Source: Butyrivibrio sp. MB2005 (lineage in GTDB: Bacteria > Bacillota > Clostridia > Lachnospirales > Lachnospiraceae). Taken from it: a stretch of 64,000 nucleotides of DNA. The stretch is taken from the NCBI RefSeq assembly GCF_000424285.1, contig NZ_AUJP01000020.1:1-64000 (forward strand), read 5' to 3'. Of the stretch, positions 18,088 to 26,212 are shown in pieces (position 1 is the stretch's first letter; each line of letters opens with the position of its first letter). The notes beneath the pieces are model-generated. The model worked only from the letters and a program-made list of their open reading frames with translations, made no database searches and was not told the DNA's origin. A program made the position numbers and the translations under genes.

Positions 18088-18861
18088 ATGAATATAGATA
18101 GAAAAAGAGTCCGCGAACAGTTCGCTGCATACACAAGAAATTACGATCCGGAGGATCCAAAGATCGCCCTTAAAATATCCCACACCTACAGGGTAGCAGA
18201 GAGCTGCGAGAAGATAGCGAAATCCATCGGCATGTCAGATGAAGATGCAGAGTTTGCATGGCTTTCCGGAATGCTTCACGACATCGGAAGATTCGAACAG
18301 GTAAGAAGATTCAATACCTTTATAGATTCGCAGTCCGTAGATCATGCGGAGTTTGGCTCAGATCTCCTCTTTGGAAAAGACAATCTTATCAGTCTTTTTA
18401 CTGATGATATGTCCTGCAACAATACCCTTGAAGTCGTAATCCGTCAGCACAATAAATTCCGAATTCGCAAGGATATAACAGGCAAAACTCTCGATTTCTG
18501 CAACATCCTAAGAGACGCCGACAAGGTGGATATCCTCAGAGTAAACATCGAAACTCCCATGGAAGATATCTACAACGTATCAAGCGATGAGCTGATGAAT
18601 TCCGGAGTGACTCCCGCAGTTATGGACCAGGTCCGTGAGCACCACGCAGTTTTAAGGGATGTGATGAAAACACCCACCGATCACCTTATAGGCCACACAG
18701 CGCTTGCCTTCGAGCTGGTCTTTCCCCTTAGCTGGGAGCTGGCAAAAGAACAGGGCTATCTTGATCAGATGTTTGCTTTTCCCTCCAAAAATGAAGAAAT
18801 GCTCAAAGCTCTTGCAGATACCCGCAAGGAACTTGAAGCATTCTATGCAGCAAAGGACTAA
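18088..18861 (+). CDS. HD-domain phosphohydrolase
   Basis: A 257-residue cytoplasmic metal-dependent phosphohydrolase. The H...HD...D ligands are His32 (KISHTYRVAE), His64-Asp65 (MLHDIGR) and an Asp in RDADKVD near 147. The ATG at 18088 has GGAG 6 bases upstream; a TTG four codons earlier overlaps that site. Relatives act on nucleotides, but there is no RelA/SpoT or nucleotidase signature to fix the substrate. It is one of the few plus-strand genes and a single-gene unit ending at a small hairpin. Confidence 0.82.
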   Translation: MNIDRKRVREQFAAYTRNYDPEDPKIALKISHTYRVAESCEKIAKSIGMSDEDAEFAWLSGMLHDIGRFEQVRRFNTFIDSQSVDHAEFGSDLLFGKDNLISLFTDDMSCNNTLEVVIRQHNKFRIRKDITGKTLDFCNILRDADKVDILRVNIETPMEDIYNVSSDELMNSGVTPAVMDQVREHHAVLRDVMKTPTDHLIGHTALAFELVFPLSWELAKEQGYLDQMFAFPSKNEEMLKALADTRKELEAFYAAKD

Positions 18862-18882
18862 GCCTGATCTGTAATTATCCTG

Positions 18883-18899
18883 ACTCTCAAAGAGTTTTT
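18883..18899 (+). terminator. Short terminator after the HD-domain gene
   Basis: ACTCT-CAA-AGAGT followed by TTTT, 20 bases after the stop codon. The 5-bp stem is short, so the call is moderate. Confidence 0.45.
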
Positions 18900-18910
18900 G
18901 CATCTAAGGG

Positions 18911-19384
18911 TTACACAATATCTGCAACCTTACAATTTGCAACACTCATAAGATCAGCCGGTGCAAGCTCTATCTGAAAGCCCACCTTTCCTGCACTTAC
19001 AAAAATATGGTCATACTGCTCTGCAGTCTCGTGTATAAAAGTCGGAAACTGCTTCTTCATTCCAATGGGGGAGCAGCCTCCGTGAACATATCCCGTAAGC
19101 GGTAAAAGCTCCTTTTGCTTAATCATGCTTACCGCTTTCTCACCTGCTGCCTTCGCAGCTTTCTTCAGATCAAGCTCCTCTTTTACAGGAACTACAAAAA
19201 CAAAGTATGCTCCGGATTTCCCCTGAGTTACCAGTGTCTTAAAAACTTTATCCGGATCCTCTCCAAGAATCCCTGCAATTTCCTCGCCGCTCATGGTCGC
19301 GTCGGGATTATAGGCATGACTCTCATAGGCAATCTTCTTACCATCAAGTACGCGCATTACATTTGTCTTTTCTTCTTTTTTCAT
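18911..19384 (-). CDS. ybaK: Cys-tRNA(Pro) deacylase, YbaK/EbsC family
   Basis: A 157-residue editing protein of the YbaK/ProX fold that hydrolyses misacylated Cys-tRNA(Pro). VFKTLVTQG near residue 47, the conserved lysines after it, and GGCSPIGMKKQFPTFI near 108 are family marks; length is standard. AGGAG lies 5 bases before the ATG at 19384, so 12 further in-frame upstream codons are rejected. It is convergent with the HD gene. Confidence 0.9.
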   Translation of the reverse strand: MKKEEKTNVMRVLDGKKIAYESHAYNPDATMSGEEIAGILGEDPDKVFKTLVTQGKSGAYFVFVVPVKEELDLKKAAKAAGEKAVSMIKQKELLPLTGYVHGGCSPIGMKKQFPTFIHETAEQYDHIFVSAGKVGFQIELAPADLMSVANCKVADIV

Positions 19385-19441
19385 AAATGCTCCTGACATA
19401 AATAGAGCAGCAAATCTCATCCGATCAGCTGCTCCACATCT

Positions 19442-19675
19442 TTAAAATAATTTTCTTCCGGCCCAAATGCAGATGCATGCGCCAACTACGGAAACAATCA
19501 GGCTTCCGATAAGTCCTGTTGCTGCGAATCCGACGATTCTGAAAACAACACCGCCAACTACGCCGCCAAGCAGACCAAGAATAATGTTTTTAACTGTTCC
19601 TGATTTCTCCTTCATGATGTTGCTGGCAATAAAACCTGCAAGTGCTCCAAGAATAAGTCCCCATATGATTCCCAT
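19442..19675 (-). CDS. GlsB/YeaQ/YmgE family stress-response membrane protein
   Basis: A 77-residue, three-helix, glycine-rich membrane protein. LILGALAGFIASNIMK and the repeated small-residue helices match the transglycosylase-associated/GlsB family, which is linked to envelope stress but has no proven biochemical activity. GGAGG is 7 bases upstream of ATG. A second, diverged copy lies at 49041-49292. Confidence 0.85.
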   Translation of the reverse strand: MGIIWGLILGALAGFIASNIMKEKSGTVKNIILGLLGGVVGGVVFRIVGFAATGLIGSLIVSVVGACICIWAGRKLF

Positions 19676-19907
19676 ATCATTCCCTCCAATTCTTTTCTCG
19701 TACCTGTACTTTTAAGCACACATAACTATGATAGCGCTTTTTTCATACAGGTCAAACGTTTTTGTCTGTTTCTGATATGAGTATATAGCGGTCTTTATCT
19801 TCGTTACATATTTATGATTGCAATTCTGCTTACTATATTCCTCTAATCCCGAGAAATATAAACACCTTTTTACTGTGCTGCAAAAATGCGGCGCAGAAAA
19901 GGCTTGT

Positions 19908-20123
19908 CTAATAGATTTTATCCGGTTTATCCGTGATGCCGTACTGCGCTGTGAACTCTACAAGATCAGCGTTATCTCTTATGAGCATCACTTCTTCGAA
20001 TTCACCGGTATGGATATTCTGAAAACCGGCCACCTGCTCGCCGTTACAGATACTTGCCTTTATCACAGGCTTTAGGTTTTCTTTGTCATAGGTTTTGATT
20101 TCTGTCTTTTTCTTAAAAAACAT
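19908..20123 (-). CDS. Conserved small protein (often mislabelled aspartate dehydrogenase)
   Basis: A 71-residue soluble protein starting MFFKKK, with KPVIKASICNGEQVAGF and the helix DNADLVEFTAQYGI. I recall near-identical short proteins across clostridia that carry an aspartate dehydrogenase label in databases, but at 71 residues without a nucleotide-binding fold this cannot be correct. Function unknown. The ATG at 20123 is chosen because GGGGG lies 6 bases upstream; the earlier in-frame start overlaps that ribosome site. Confidence 0.65.
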   Translation of the reverse strand: MFFKKKTEIKTYDKENLKPVIKASICNGEQVAGFQNIHTGEFEEVMLIRDNADLVEFTAQYGITDKPDKIY

Positions 20124-20150
20124 ATGTATCCCCCATTTCACCGCACAGGC

Positions 20151-21485
20151 TTATTCCATAGAAAATATGACGCTGTTCTCTTTATCGAAAATCATTCTCT
20201 CCCTGTAATACTCGTTGTAATCAGGATTATCGTGGATCAGATATCCATCCTCTGATATTGAGGTCTCACTGGTACTAAAGGACAGATAGACATAGAACTC
20301 TTCGCCCTGCTTACTGATTATGCCCCTATAGCTGTGATAATCTGAATCCTCAGTGTTGAAATAGAAATAATACTCATATATGCCATCTGAATTAAAATCA
20401 GCATAGCCATCGTCGAATATTCTAAGAGCGCCTGATGTATAAGGGTAAATTACACCGTCCTTTAAAAGTTCGCTGAACGATACCTTCCCGAGAGAATTCA
20501 TATACTCATCCGTTGCAGCAGCAATAACTGTTCCATCATTTTCAATCAGCTCTTTGTAAATATTCTCATTAGCATCAGGGAAGCCAAAAGGGCCTGACTC
20601 AGGCTGCTTCTTCCCCGCCTGGTACTGCGCAAACTCAGTATATTTTATGATCGGATAAAGTGTATTTGTATCATAAGCTGAAAGGTAATATGCGCCATTT
20701 ACGATATCGCGCGCCGCTGCATAATCAGCATCCTCTTCACCGTTCTCTATTCGTTCGTTTATATTTTCCTCATAGAGATAATCGTAGGCTGTCTCACCAT
20801 TTTCAAACCTGAATCTGGAAACAGAGGCATATCCCATATGTCCCCAATAGCAGATAATTCCATTTTCGCCCGGATCAGAATAAAGTCCTGTATGTCCCAG
20901 CGGGAACTCATCTGTTAAAAGCTCTGTTTTCCCATTCTTATACGTATAAACGCTTCCGTGAAAATCCGCTTCGCAGGTACCGTATTTAAGTATCAGCTCC
21001 GGAACATCATCCTTGTCTATGTCGTAAAGCCAGTAACAGTATATTCTTTTATCAAGCATCATGTTCTCATATTCTTCGAAATCCATGTCGCCGTTTTCAT
21101 CAAAATTAAACTGACCTTCCTTCACGATATCCATGTAGGCTGTCTGATAATCGGAGAGTTCGGGTTCTTCAGTCTCTTCAGATACGACGCTATCTTCGGA
21201 GACTTCCACTTCTTCGGCAGTCTCGCCTGTGTTCGTATCTTCGACTTCTTCAGTAGCATCGCCACTATTCGCATCTGTAGTCTCTTCCGTGGTTGCACCG
21301 GCAGCTGCTTCTTCTGTATCAGCTGCTTCGGTTTCTTCAGCAGCATCTTCCCCAAGCTTTTCAGACAAAGCCTTGGTGATCAGATTATCTTTATTTTCAG
21401 ATTCTGTCGTATCTCCGCTTTTTCCTGCGCATGCGCTTAGAAGAAATGATGACATAAGAATTCCCGCTACAAGCTTACTTTTCAT
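20151..21485 (-). CDS. Secreted lipoprotein with acidic linker
   Basis: A 444-residue lipoprotein. The signal peptide ends in the lipobox LSAC with the lipid-modified Cys19. Residues 25-115 are a Glu/Ala/Thr-rich linker that should extend through the wall; the rest is a globular domain with acidic loops (for example DIDKDDVPELILKYG, an FG-GAP/EF-hand-like pattern) and a C-terminal beta-rich part. Function unknown. The ATG at 21485 has GAGGTGGG upstream; 19 more in-frame upstream codons would destroy the signal peptide and are rejected. Last gene of the Xre/membrane protein/lipoprotein operon. Confidence 0.75.
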   Translation of the reverse strand: MKSKLVAGILMSSFLLSACAGKSGDTTESENKDNLITKALSEKLGEDAAEETEAADTEEAAAGATTEETTDANSGDATEEVEDTNTGETAEEVEVSEDSVVSEETEEPELSDYQTAYMDIVKEGQFNFDENGDMDFEEYENMMLDKRIYCYWLYDIDKDDVPELILKYGTCEADFHGSVYTYKNGKTELLTDEFPLGHTGLYSDPGENGIICYWGHMGYASVSRFRFENGETAYDYLYEENINERIENGEEDADYAAARDIVNGAYYLSAYDTNTLYPIIKYTEFAQYQAGKKQPESGPFGFPDANENIYKELIENDGTVIAAATDEYMNSLGKVSFSELLKDGVIYPYTSGALRIFDDGYADFNSDGIYEYYFYFNTEDSDYHSYRGIISKQGEEFYVYLSFSTSETSISEDGYLIHDNPDYNEYYRERMIFDKENSVIFSME

Positions 21486-21504
21486 AATACCCACCTCGTC
21501 AGAT

Positions 21505-21699
21505 TTAATCTTCCCAGAAAAGTTCATCCAAACTTTTATCAAGGGCCTTACATATAGATATACAAAGCTTGATGGTGGGATTGTAATCTCCCTTTTCTAT
21601 GGCACTTATGGTCTGCCTGGAAACCTCGCAGATCCTGGCAAGATCTTCCTGAGACAAGTCCTTGGCAGCTCTGGCGGATTTAAGTTTTAAATTCTTCAT
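21505..21699 (-). CDS. Xre-family transcriptional regulator
   Basis: A 64-residue protein that is a helix-turn-helix domain only: ARAAKDLSQEDLARICEVS then RQTISAIEKGDYNPT, ending DKSLDELFWED. This is the YozG/Cro-like short regulator class usually found beside small membrane proteins. GCGAGGAC precedes ATG and overlaps the end of the upstream gene. It probably represses its own operon; two dyads downstream of the promoter are candidate binding sites. Confidence 0.85.
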   Translation of the reverse strand: MKNLKLKSARAAKDLSQEDLARICEVSRQTISAIEKGDYNPTIKLCISICKALDKSLDELFWED

Positions 21700-21702
21700 G
21701 GC

Positions 21703-22236
21703 TTAGTCCTCGCTTTCTTTTTTGGATGCAATCATCTTGATAGCGATGGCAACGGCCATTGATAAGAAAGTAACTGTCATTGCTGCACTTGATGCCGCCT
21801 TTGCAAAAAACAAATGCATAAATGCCTCATCATGCTCTGTACTTATTATTCTAACAAATTCTGACACAAATGAGCTACAATGAATAGCACCTACAACAAT
21901 GCAGATACATAAATAGGTCTTCCAGTCCTGACCGATTCCAAAGAAGGAATCATGTCTGATACAATAAATTCCCCATATTGTGAAGCTGAGCATTACTACA
22001 ACAATAAGAAGTCCGCTAAGCACATACTGAGGAAGGGCCTCACCTGCAATAACATCATAAATAATTATTCCGGTAAGCATGGCAAGTACTGAAAAGAACG
22101 CGATCTTGTAACCCTCTGCCCTTACCTTCTCCTGCATCTCATCGAAATTAGTATCCTTTTTTCTTTTTTTGACTATAACCCAAAGAACAACAACAATTAC
22201 AACATAAATTGCTAAAGCTAAAATTTTCTCAAACAT
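21703..22236 (-). CDS. Membrane protein paired with Xre regulator
   Basis: A 177-residue protein with four to five membrane helices (about 4-22, 45-62, 72-93, 105-122, 145-165) and the cytoplasmic loop RKKDTNFDEMQEKVRAEGYK after helix 1. This loop followed by paired helices is typical of the multi-pass proteins encoded next to YozG-like regulators in Firmicutes; no activity is known. GGAGG is 6 bases upstream of the ATG at 22236. First gene of the operon. Confidence 0.7.
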   Translation of the reverse strand: MFEKILALAIYVVIVVVLWVIVKKRKKDTNFDEMQEKVRAEGYKIAFFSVLAMLTGIIIYDVIAGEALPQYVLSGLLIVVVMLSFTIWGIYCIRHDSFFGIGQDWKTYLCICIVVGAIHCSSFVSEFVRIISTEHDEAFMHLFFAKAASSAAMTVTFLSMAVAIAIKMIASKKESED

Positions 22237-22276
22237 AACGAGCCTCCATAAAATCATTCAAGTAGTTAATAGTTTC

Positions 22277-22311
22277 AAGTCGACTTACAAAAAACAATTA
22301 TTTGTTTTTGT
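22277..22311 (-). promoter_or_regulatory. Two dyads downstream of the Xre operon promoter
   Basis: AAGTCGACTT (22277-22286) is a perfect 10-bp palindrome, and next to it ACAAAAACAA and its near-complement TTGTTTTTTGT face each other (22287-22311). They lie between the -10 element and the ribosome site and are plausible sites for autoregulation by the Xre protein. No binding is known. Confidence 0.4.
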
Positions 22312-22317
22312 GATTTT

Positions 22318-22346
22318 ATGTTAGCTCGTTATATGAATAATGTCAA
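22318..22346 (-). promoter_or_regulatory. SigA-type promoter of the Xre operon
   Basis: TTGACA (22341-22346) and TAACAT (22318-22323) on the minus strand with a 17-base spacer. Confidence 0.7.
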
Positions 22347-22410
22347 GTATATTTTACATTTATATTTATATAGTTTACTTTATGCCATAAGTGCTTTATC
22401 TGTATAATTG

Positions 22411-22436
22411 GCAAAAGCCCGATATATTCGGGCTTT
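22411..22436 (-). terminator. Terminator of the AIM24 gene
   Basis: AAAGCCCGA and TCGGGCTTT form a 9-bp stem around a 5-base loop, followed by TTTTGCC on the minus strand, 20 bases after the stop. Confidence 0.75.
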
Positions 22437-22456
22437 CACTGGTTTTTTCTGTCTTA

Positions 22457-23290
22457 TTAGTGTCCAAGGGTATTGCTTGTTATTGCTGCGGCCTTAGCTG
22501 CAATTGTGTTGGTGGAAGCATACAGTGAAGATGTGGGAGCAACAGGGCTCATGAGAACCTTTCCTGTTCCGCGGTATACATTCACTAGACCCTCGCCGCT
22601 TACTGCTGAGCCAAGAAGAGTCTTGGTGGATCTCTCAACTGTAAAGTCAAGATTGGATGACCAGCAAACAGCCAGGTTACCATCGATTTTCAAAGTATCG
22701 TTTTCAAGCTCAACCTCCACAAGTTCATTGTATGGAACATTACTTTCAAGAGCAGCAATGCCGCTACCTGAGAGGCTTAAGTTAAAGAGACCTTCACCAC
22801 CAAGTGCTGCTGAAGAAAGATTTTTTCTTGAAACTACTGTGTTCTTAACTGTACCTGAGCAGGCGTAGAACATGCCGTCTTCGATGGTTATTCCGGATCC
22901 CCAGCTTCCTACATCAACCAGAATAATGAACTTGTAGGTGGGCTCTAATGTCAAAAATCCATTTCCCACATACTCAGGCTTTACAGCAGATTCCTTTGTG
23001 ACAGCACCTTTTACCATTTTTCCGAAAAGATCGCCCACACCCTTAATTCCTGAAGTAGCCTCGATATTTCCTGCCGACCACTGCATTGCCCCGGCCTGAA
23101 CGATAGCTGAATTATTTTCATCAAGCTGGATAACCAACTGTCTTCTGTGAACGCCCATCTTGCTCATGAAATACTCTGTGGAAGCGTTCATGGGAGATAC
23201 GCTGGCATCCTGCAGATACTCAAGCACATGGAAATTGCCCATGTTGTTTACAAACTTTCTGCCTTCGTTTTCAAAATTTCTAATGTTCAT
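22457..23290 (-). CDS. AIM24 family protein
   Basis: A 277-residue soluble protein with the AIM24 (TRAP-like beta-sandwich) fold: VIQLDENNSAIVQAGAMQW near residue 55, GNGFLTLEPTYKFI near 112, GGEGLFNLSLSG near 165 and SGEGLVNVYRGTGKV near 235. Bacterial AIM24 proteins have no settled biochemical role. The ATG at 23290 is preceded by GAGGAGGGG; the ATG five codons earlier lies across that ribosome site. Third gene of a set with a membrane protein and a DUF4230 protein. Confidence 0.85.
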   Translation of the reverse strand: MNIRNFENEGRKFVNNMGNFHVLEYLQDASVSPMNASTEYFMSKMGVHRRQLVIQLDENNSAIVQAGAMQWSAGNIEATSGIKGVGDLFGKMVKGAVTKESAVKPEYVGNGFLTLEPTYKFIILVDVGSWGSGITIEDGMFYACSGTVKNTVVSRKNLSSAALGGEGLFNLSLSGSGIAALESNVPYNELVEVELENDTLKIDGNLAVCWSSNLDFTVERSTKTLLGSAVSGEGLVNVYRGTGKVLMSPVAPTSSLYASTNTIAAKAAAITSNTLGH

Positions 23291-23310
23291 TTTTCCCCTC
23301 CTCATAAGGT

Positions 23311-24081
23311 TTATTTGTTTGTTTTACCTGTTAACGCATCGAGAGCTGATGTATCCAAAGTCAGCACGTTAGATGCGAAAATGGTTTTTACAAGCCATAC
23401 CAAAAATACAAAGACAAGTATCGGAATGATGCAGGCTGTCACGATCATCACCGCAAGAGACTCGATAAGGCCGCTTAGGAATGTGGTAACACTGTCCACA
23501 GCGTCATTCGTGAGAGTTGCAACCTCATTTAGAAAACCGCCCTCTGTTCCATTTCCAATATCCAAGTTATTGTATTCTTCAACTGCGGTGTTTACCCTCT
23601 GAGCCTGTGTCTGATAAACCATGTCAGAGAGCTTCACGCTGGCAGGAACAATTATAAAAAGCACTACTCCGATAAGCGCGATCTTCGCTGCAAGTATCCG
23701 CATATTCTTTTTACCAAAAAGAATTGCTATGCCAAGTATGATGCAAGCAGCAGGGATAAGCACAGAAAAAGTAACATATCCGGATATGCTTATCATGAAT
23801 TTCTCAAGATACAGCGCACTTAGTATCATCAAAAAATACTTGGAAAGCTCTGCCATCTGCTCGGCAATCGGTGTACACATATCCCCCGGAAGAAGTGACA
23901 GGGTTGCAGAGGTAGCCGCAGCACCTCCCGAAAGCGTCATCACTGTGGTTATCTTATCCTCGGTCTGAGCAATGGAATGCGTATGATTCTGTGGATCTCC
24001 TGCCCAGGGTGCCACCTTGGTAACAGATATGGTTGCAAGAAGTATCAGTAAAACTACAATTGTAATTTTCTTTAAATCCAT
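23311..24081 (-). CDS. Uncharacterised membrane protein in AIM24/DUF4230 cluster
   Basis: A 256-residue protein that I do not recognise. An N-terminal hydrophobic segment (7-25) is followed by an extracytoplasmic stretch containing PWAGDPQNHTHSIAQTED, then membrane helices at about 80-96, 103-122, 127-150 and 208-236. The central region between the last two helices contains an amphipathic segment. GGGGGAGGAC precedes ATG. Its position between DUF4230 and AIM24 genes with short gaps suggests an envelope complex; that is inference only. Confidence 0.6.
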   Translation of the reverse strand: MDLKKITIVVLLILLATISVTKVAPWAGDPQNHTHSIAQTEDKITTVMTLSGGAAATSATLSLLPGDMCTPIAEQMAELSKYFLMILSALYLEKFMISISGYVTFSVLIPAACIILGIAILFGKKNMRILAAKIALIGVVLFIIVPASVKLSDMVYQTQAQRVNTAVEEYNNLDIGNGTEGGFLNEVATLTNDAVDSVTTFLSGLIESLAVMIVTACIIPILVFVFLVWLVKTIFASNVLTLDTSALDALTGKTNK

Positions 24082-24095
24082 GTTCGTCCTCCCCC

Positions 24096-24758
24096 TTATT
24101 CAAAAGTCACTGCATAGCCTGATGCAGAGGGCATGCTGCTTATAAAATTCGAAATAAGCGCCTTAGCCTGTTCATCTGACCTGTCCAGAATTCCGCTATC
24201 AAGTGCCTTCTGCTTGGCAGTCTTCTCGAACTCTGAGAGCGAGAGGTTGTAGTCTTCAAGCTTCAAAGGATTCCAAAGTGAATCCTTTTCCGAATATATT
24301 TTCAAGGTGTCCTTATCCACGCTTACAGTCTGGATTTCAGACTCAGGGAGCTTCACGATAAGCTTCTTTGCATTATCATCTTTTTCTACTGTGATCTTGG
24401 TAAAATCAACACCGGCAAAAACCGAACCATCATAACTGTACATAAACTCAGATGATGAAGGTATGCCAAAAATCAACTCTTTTTCTTTGGTGTACTTTTC
24501 AATCTGTGTAAAATAGTACTCCTGAGTTACCAGAAAGCCCATGTTTTCAAGGCCGTCCTGGATGGTCTGTGTGTTTATTGAAATCAGTACCTTGTCCTCT
24601 TTTTTCTCTATCTTGACAGTGTTGCCTTCCTCAAAAGAGATATCAGAGGTCGTATCCCTGTTTTTTATGTAGCCGGTTCCAAGGATAATGATGACGATCA
24701 CAGATACTGCGATCACCACAAGATAAAAAATGTTTTTGGGCTGCATGGAAAACTTCAT
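24096..24758 (-). CDS. DUF4230 domain-containing membrane-anchored protein
   Basis: A 220-residue protein with one N-terminal membrane helix (residues 10-29) and an extracytoplasmic DUF4230 domain. KITVEKDDNAKKLIVKLPES and the following VSVDKDTLKIYSEKDSLWN are the signature of this family, which has no known activity. GGGAGGGGAG precedes ATG. It is the first gene of the three-gene cluster and directly follows a xylanase remnant. Confidence 0.8.
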   Translation of the reverse strand: MKFSMQPKNIFYLVVIAVSVIVIIILGTGYIKNRDTTSDISFEEGNTVKIEKKEDKVLISINTQTIQDGLENMGFLVTQEYYFTQIEKYTKEKELIFGIPSSSEFMYSYDGSVFAGVDFTKITVEKDDNAKKLIVKLPESEIQTVSVDKDTLKIYSEKDSLWNPLKLEDYNLSLSEFEKTAKQKALDSGILDRSDEQAKALISNFISSMPSASGYAVTFE

Positions 24759-24798
24759 GATTCTCCCCTCCCTACTTTTTCATACTTTATCTTCTATT

Positions 24799-25107
24799 TT
24801 ACCTTGATGCGCACTTAGACTCCAGTACTTCCACAATTTTTCCAAAGGCGGGCTTTGGCATATAACTTCTGTCAAAAAGTCTTGAATTGGTGGTATCTCC
24901 TTCGCGGTAGTGATCCACAAGACCAAAGACTGTGACGTTTGTGATGTTTGCAGGTCCGCCGCCCTGTGTGTCCATATCGCAAAGGAGATTAAAGATTTCC
25001 TCGTATTTATCTGCCTGCTTTTCAAACATGGCGTCTGTCTCTTTGTCCACACCTACTGAAAGCTCTGTTATCTTCCTCCTATATTTAAAGCACTCATATC
25101 CCCTCAA
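24799..25107 (-). pseudogene. C-terminal remnant of a GH10 xylanase
   Basis: A 102-residue open frame that matches only the last part of glycoside hydrolase family 10 endo-1,4-beta-xylanases: ITELSVGV carries the catalytic nucleophile Glu, followed by QADKYEEIFNLL, the segment NVTVFGLVDHY and SRLFDRSYMPKPAF near the end. The acid/base half of the barrel and the signal peptide are missing, no ribosome site precedes it, and the frame enters from non-coding sequence. It is a remnant of a deleted xylan-degrading gene. Confidence 0.75.
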
Positions 25108-25192
25108 ATCTCATGCCCTAAATATAGAAAAAAACCGACTGTTCAGCTACTCAGTAATTGTGGCTTTTAGTATGGATATTGCGAAGAAAATC

Positions 25193-25245
25193 GTGGAAAA
25201 ATAAAAACCGCAGCTAAGGTGAAGCACACGCCACCGTCGCTGCGG
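25193..25245 (-). terminator. Terminator after the 25-residue ORF
   Basis: CCGCAGC and GCTGCGG form a 7-bp stem with an internal secondary hairpin, followed on the minus strand by TTTTTATTTTT. It is 25 bases after the small ORF stop and shows that a short transcript is made here. Confidence 0.8.
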
Positions 25246-25269
25246 ATTTGTCTAATTTTATTTTCTACC

Positions 25270-25347
25270 TCATCTATTGCAGGGGCAATTGATGTATCTT
25301 CTTCTGTGAATTCCGAAAAACATAAGTACCTTATCAATAACCTTCAT
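25270..25347 (-). CDS. Very small ORF (25 residues) under a direct-repeat promoter
   Basis: From an ATG 6-7 bases after GGAGGATAAAGC, the peptide begins MKVIDKVLMFFGIH, continues RRRYINCPCNR and stops. It is basic, with an N-terminal amphipathic/hydrophobic half and a C-terminal CPC. A consensus-like promoter lies 60 bases upstream and a strong terminator follows, so it is a self-contained gene of about 200 bases. A second frame just after GGA also reads as coding-like (EFTEEDTS onward) but has no ribosome site and runs into the terminator; a frameshifted larger gene cannot be excluded. Confidence 0.45.
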   Translation of the reverse strand: MKVIDKVLMFFGIHRRRYINCPCNR

Positions 25348-25408
25348 TGCTTTATCCTCCATAACTCTTTCATGTGTTTGCGTTGTTTGTTTCATCTGAT
25401 GATCTTAT

Positions 25409-25441
25409 ATTATCAGCCCCTATATCACACAACTATCACAC
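25409..25441 (-). promoter_or_regulatory. Direct-repeat promoter A
   Basis: On the minus strand two GTGTGATA copies start 11 bases apart (25423-25430 and 25434-25441), followed after a fixed gap by TGATAATATAA with a -10-like GATAAT at 25409-25414. No good -35 is present; the repeats occupy its place, as at activator-dependent promoters. The same arrangement, with the same distances, occurs at 47412-47444. Confidence 0.55.
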
Positions 25442-25459
25442 GAAAAAATATAAAGTTTA

Positions 25460-26191
25460 TCATTCATCAAGAAGGCTGCAGGCTTCCTTATCTGCAACAA
25501 TTATCACATCATTGTGAAGCTGCAAAACGGAGGCCTGAACTGCCGGAGATATCTCGCCCTTAACTGCTGCGAAAAGGGCCTCCGCCTTGTCTGCGCCGCT
25601 TACAACAACCACAATCTTTTTAGCCTGCATAATTGATTTAATGCCCATGGTATATGCCTGGCTTGGCACATTCTCATCCTCTGCGAAAAATCGCTGGTTC
25701 GCCTTTTTGGTGGTCTCTGTCAGATTCACAAGATGAGTCTGGGCTTCAAAGGCAGTGCCGGGCTCATTAAAACCGATATGACCATTGTGACCAAGTCCAA
25801 GTAGCTGCAGATCGATTCCACCGCAGCGCTTTATGATTTCGTCATAGCTCTTGCAGGCATGCTCTGCATCCTCATCCATTCCATCAGGAATAAAAGTCCT
25901 TGTTGTATCTATATTTACCTTGGAAAAAAGCTTTTCATTCATGAAATAGTAGTAACTGTGAGGGTCGTCTTTTGTGATACCTCTGTACTCGTCCAGATTG
26001 ACGGTAGTTACCTGAGAAAAATCAAGATCCCCCTTGTTGTACCACTCAACAAGCTGATCGTAGGTTCCGATGGGCGTAGAGCCTGTGGCAAGTCCCAAAA
26101 CACAATCAGGCTTCATAATAATCTGGGCAGATATTATATTAGCTGCCTTCCTGCTCATATCATAATAATCCTTCGCCCTGATAATTTTCAT
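25460..26191 (-). CDS. nagB: Glucosamine-6-phosphate deaminase
   Basis: A 243-residue enzyme converting glucosamine-6-phosphate to fructose-6-phosphate and ammonia. ATGSTPIGTY near residue 35 binds phosphate, Asp67 in NLDEYRG is the proton-shuttling acid, and LGLGHNGHIGFNEPG near 131 holds the catalytic His. The length fits the short Gram-positive NagB type lacking the allosteric tail. GAAGGGGAAT precedes ATG. It is the last gene of the sugar importer cluster, which argues that the imported sugar contains glucosamine or N-acetylglucosamine. Confidence 0.93.
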   Translation of the reverse strand: MKIIRAKDYYDMSRKAANIISAQIIMKPDCVLGLATGSTPIGTYDQLVEWYNKGDLDFSQVTTVNLDEYRGITKDDPHSYYYFMNEKLFSKVNIDTTRTFIPDGMDEDAEHACKSYDEIIKRCGGIDLQLLGLGHNGHIGFNEPGTAFEAQTHLVNLTETTKKANQRFFAEDENVPSQAYTMGIKSIMQAKKIVVVVSGADKAEALFAAVKGEISPAVQASVLQLHNDVIIVADKEACSLLDE

Positions 26192-26212
26192 AATATTCCC
26201 CTTCTCAAACTT

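Noticed and set aside
19908..20123. Aspartate dehydrogenase
   Set aside because: This label is recalled for similar small proteins, but 71 residues without a Rossmann fold cannot be that enzyme.
25200..25310. Second reading frame (EFTEEDTS onward) as a separate gene
   Set aside because: No ribosome site or ATG, and the frame runs through the terminator hairpin; kept only as an alternative for a frameshifted gene.
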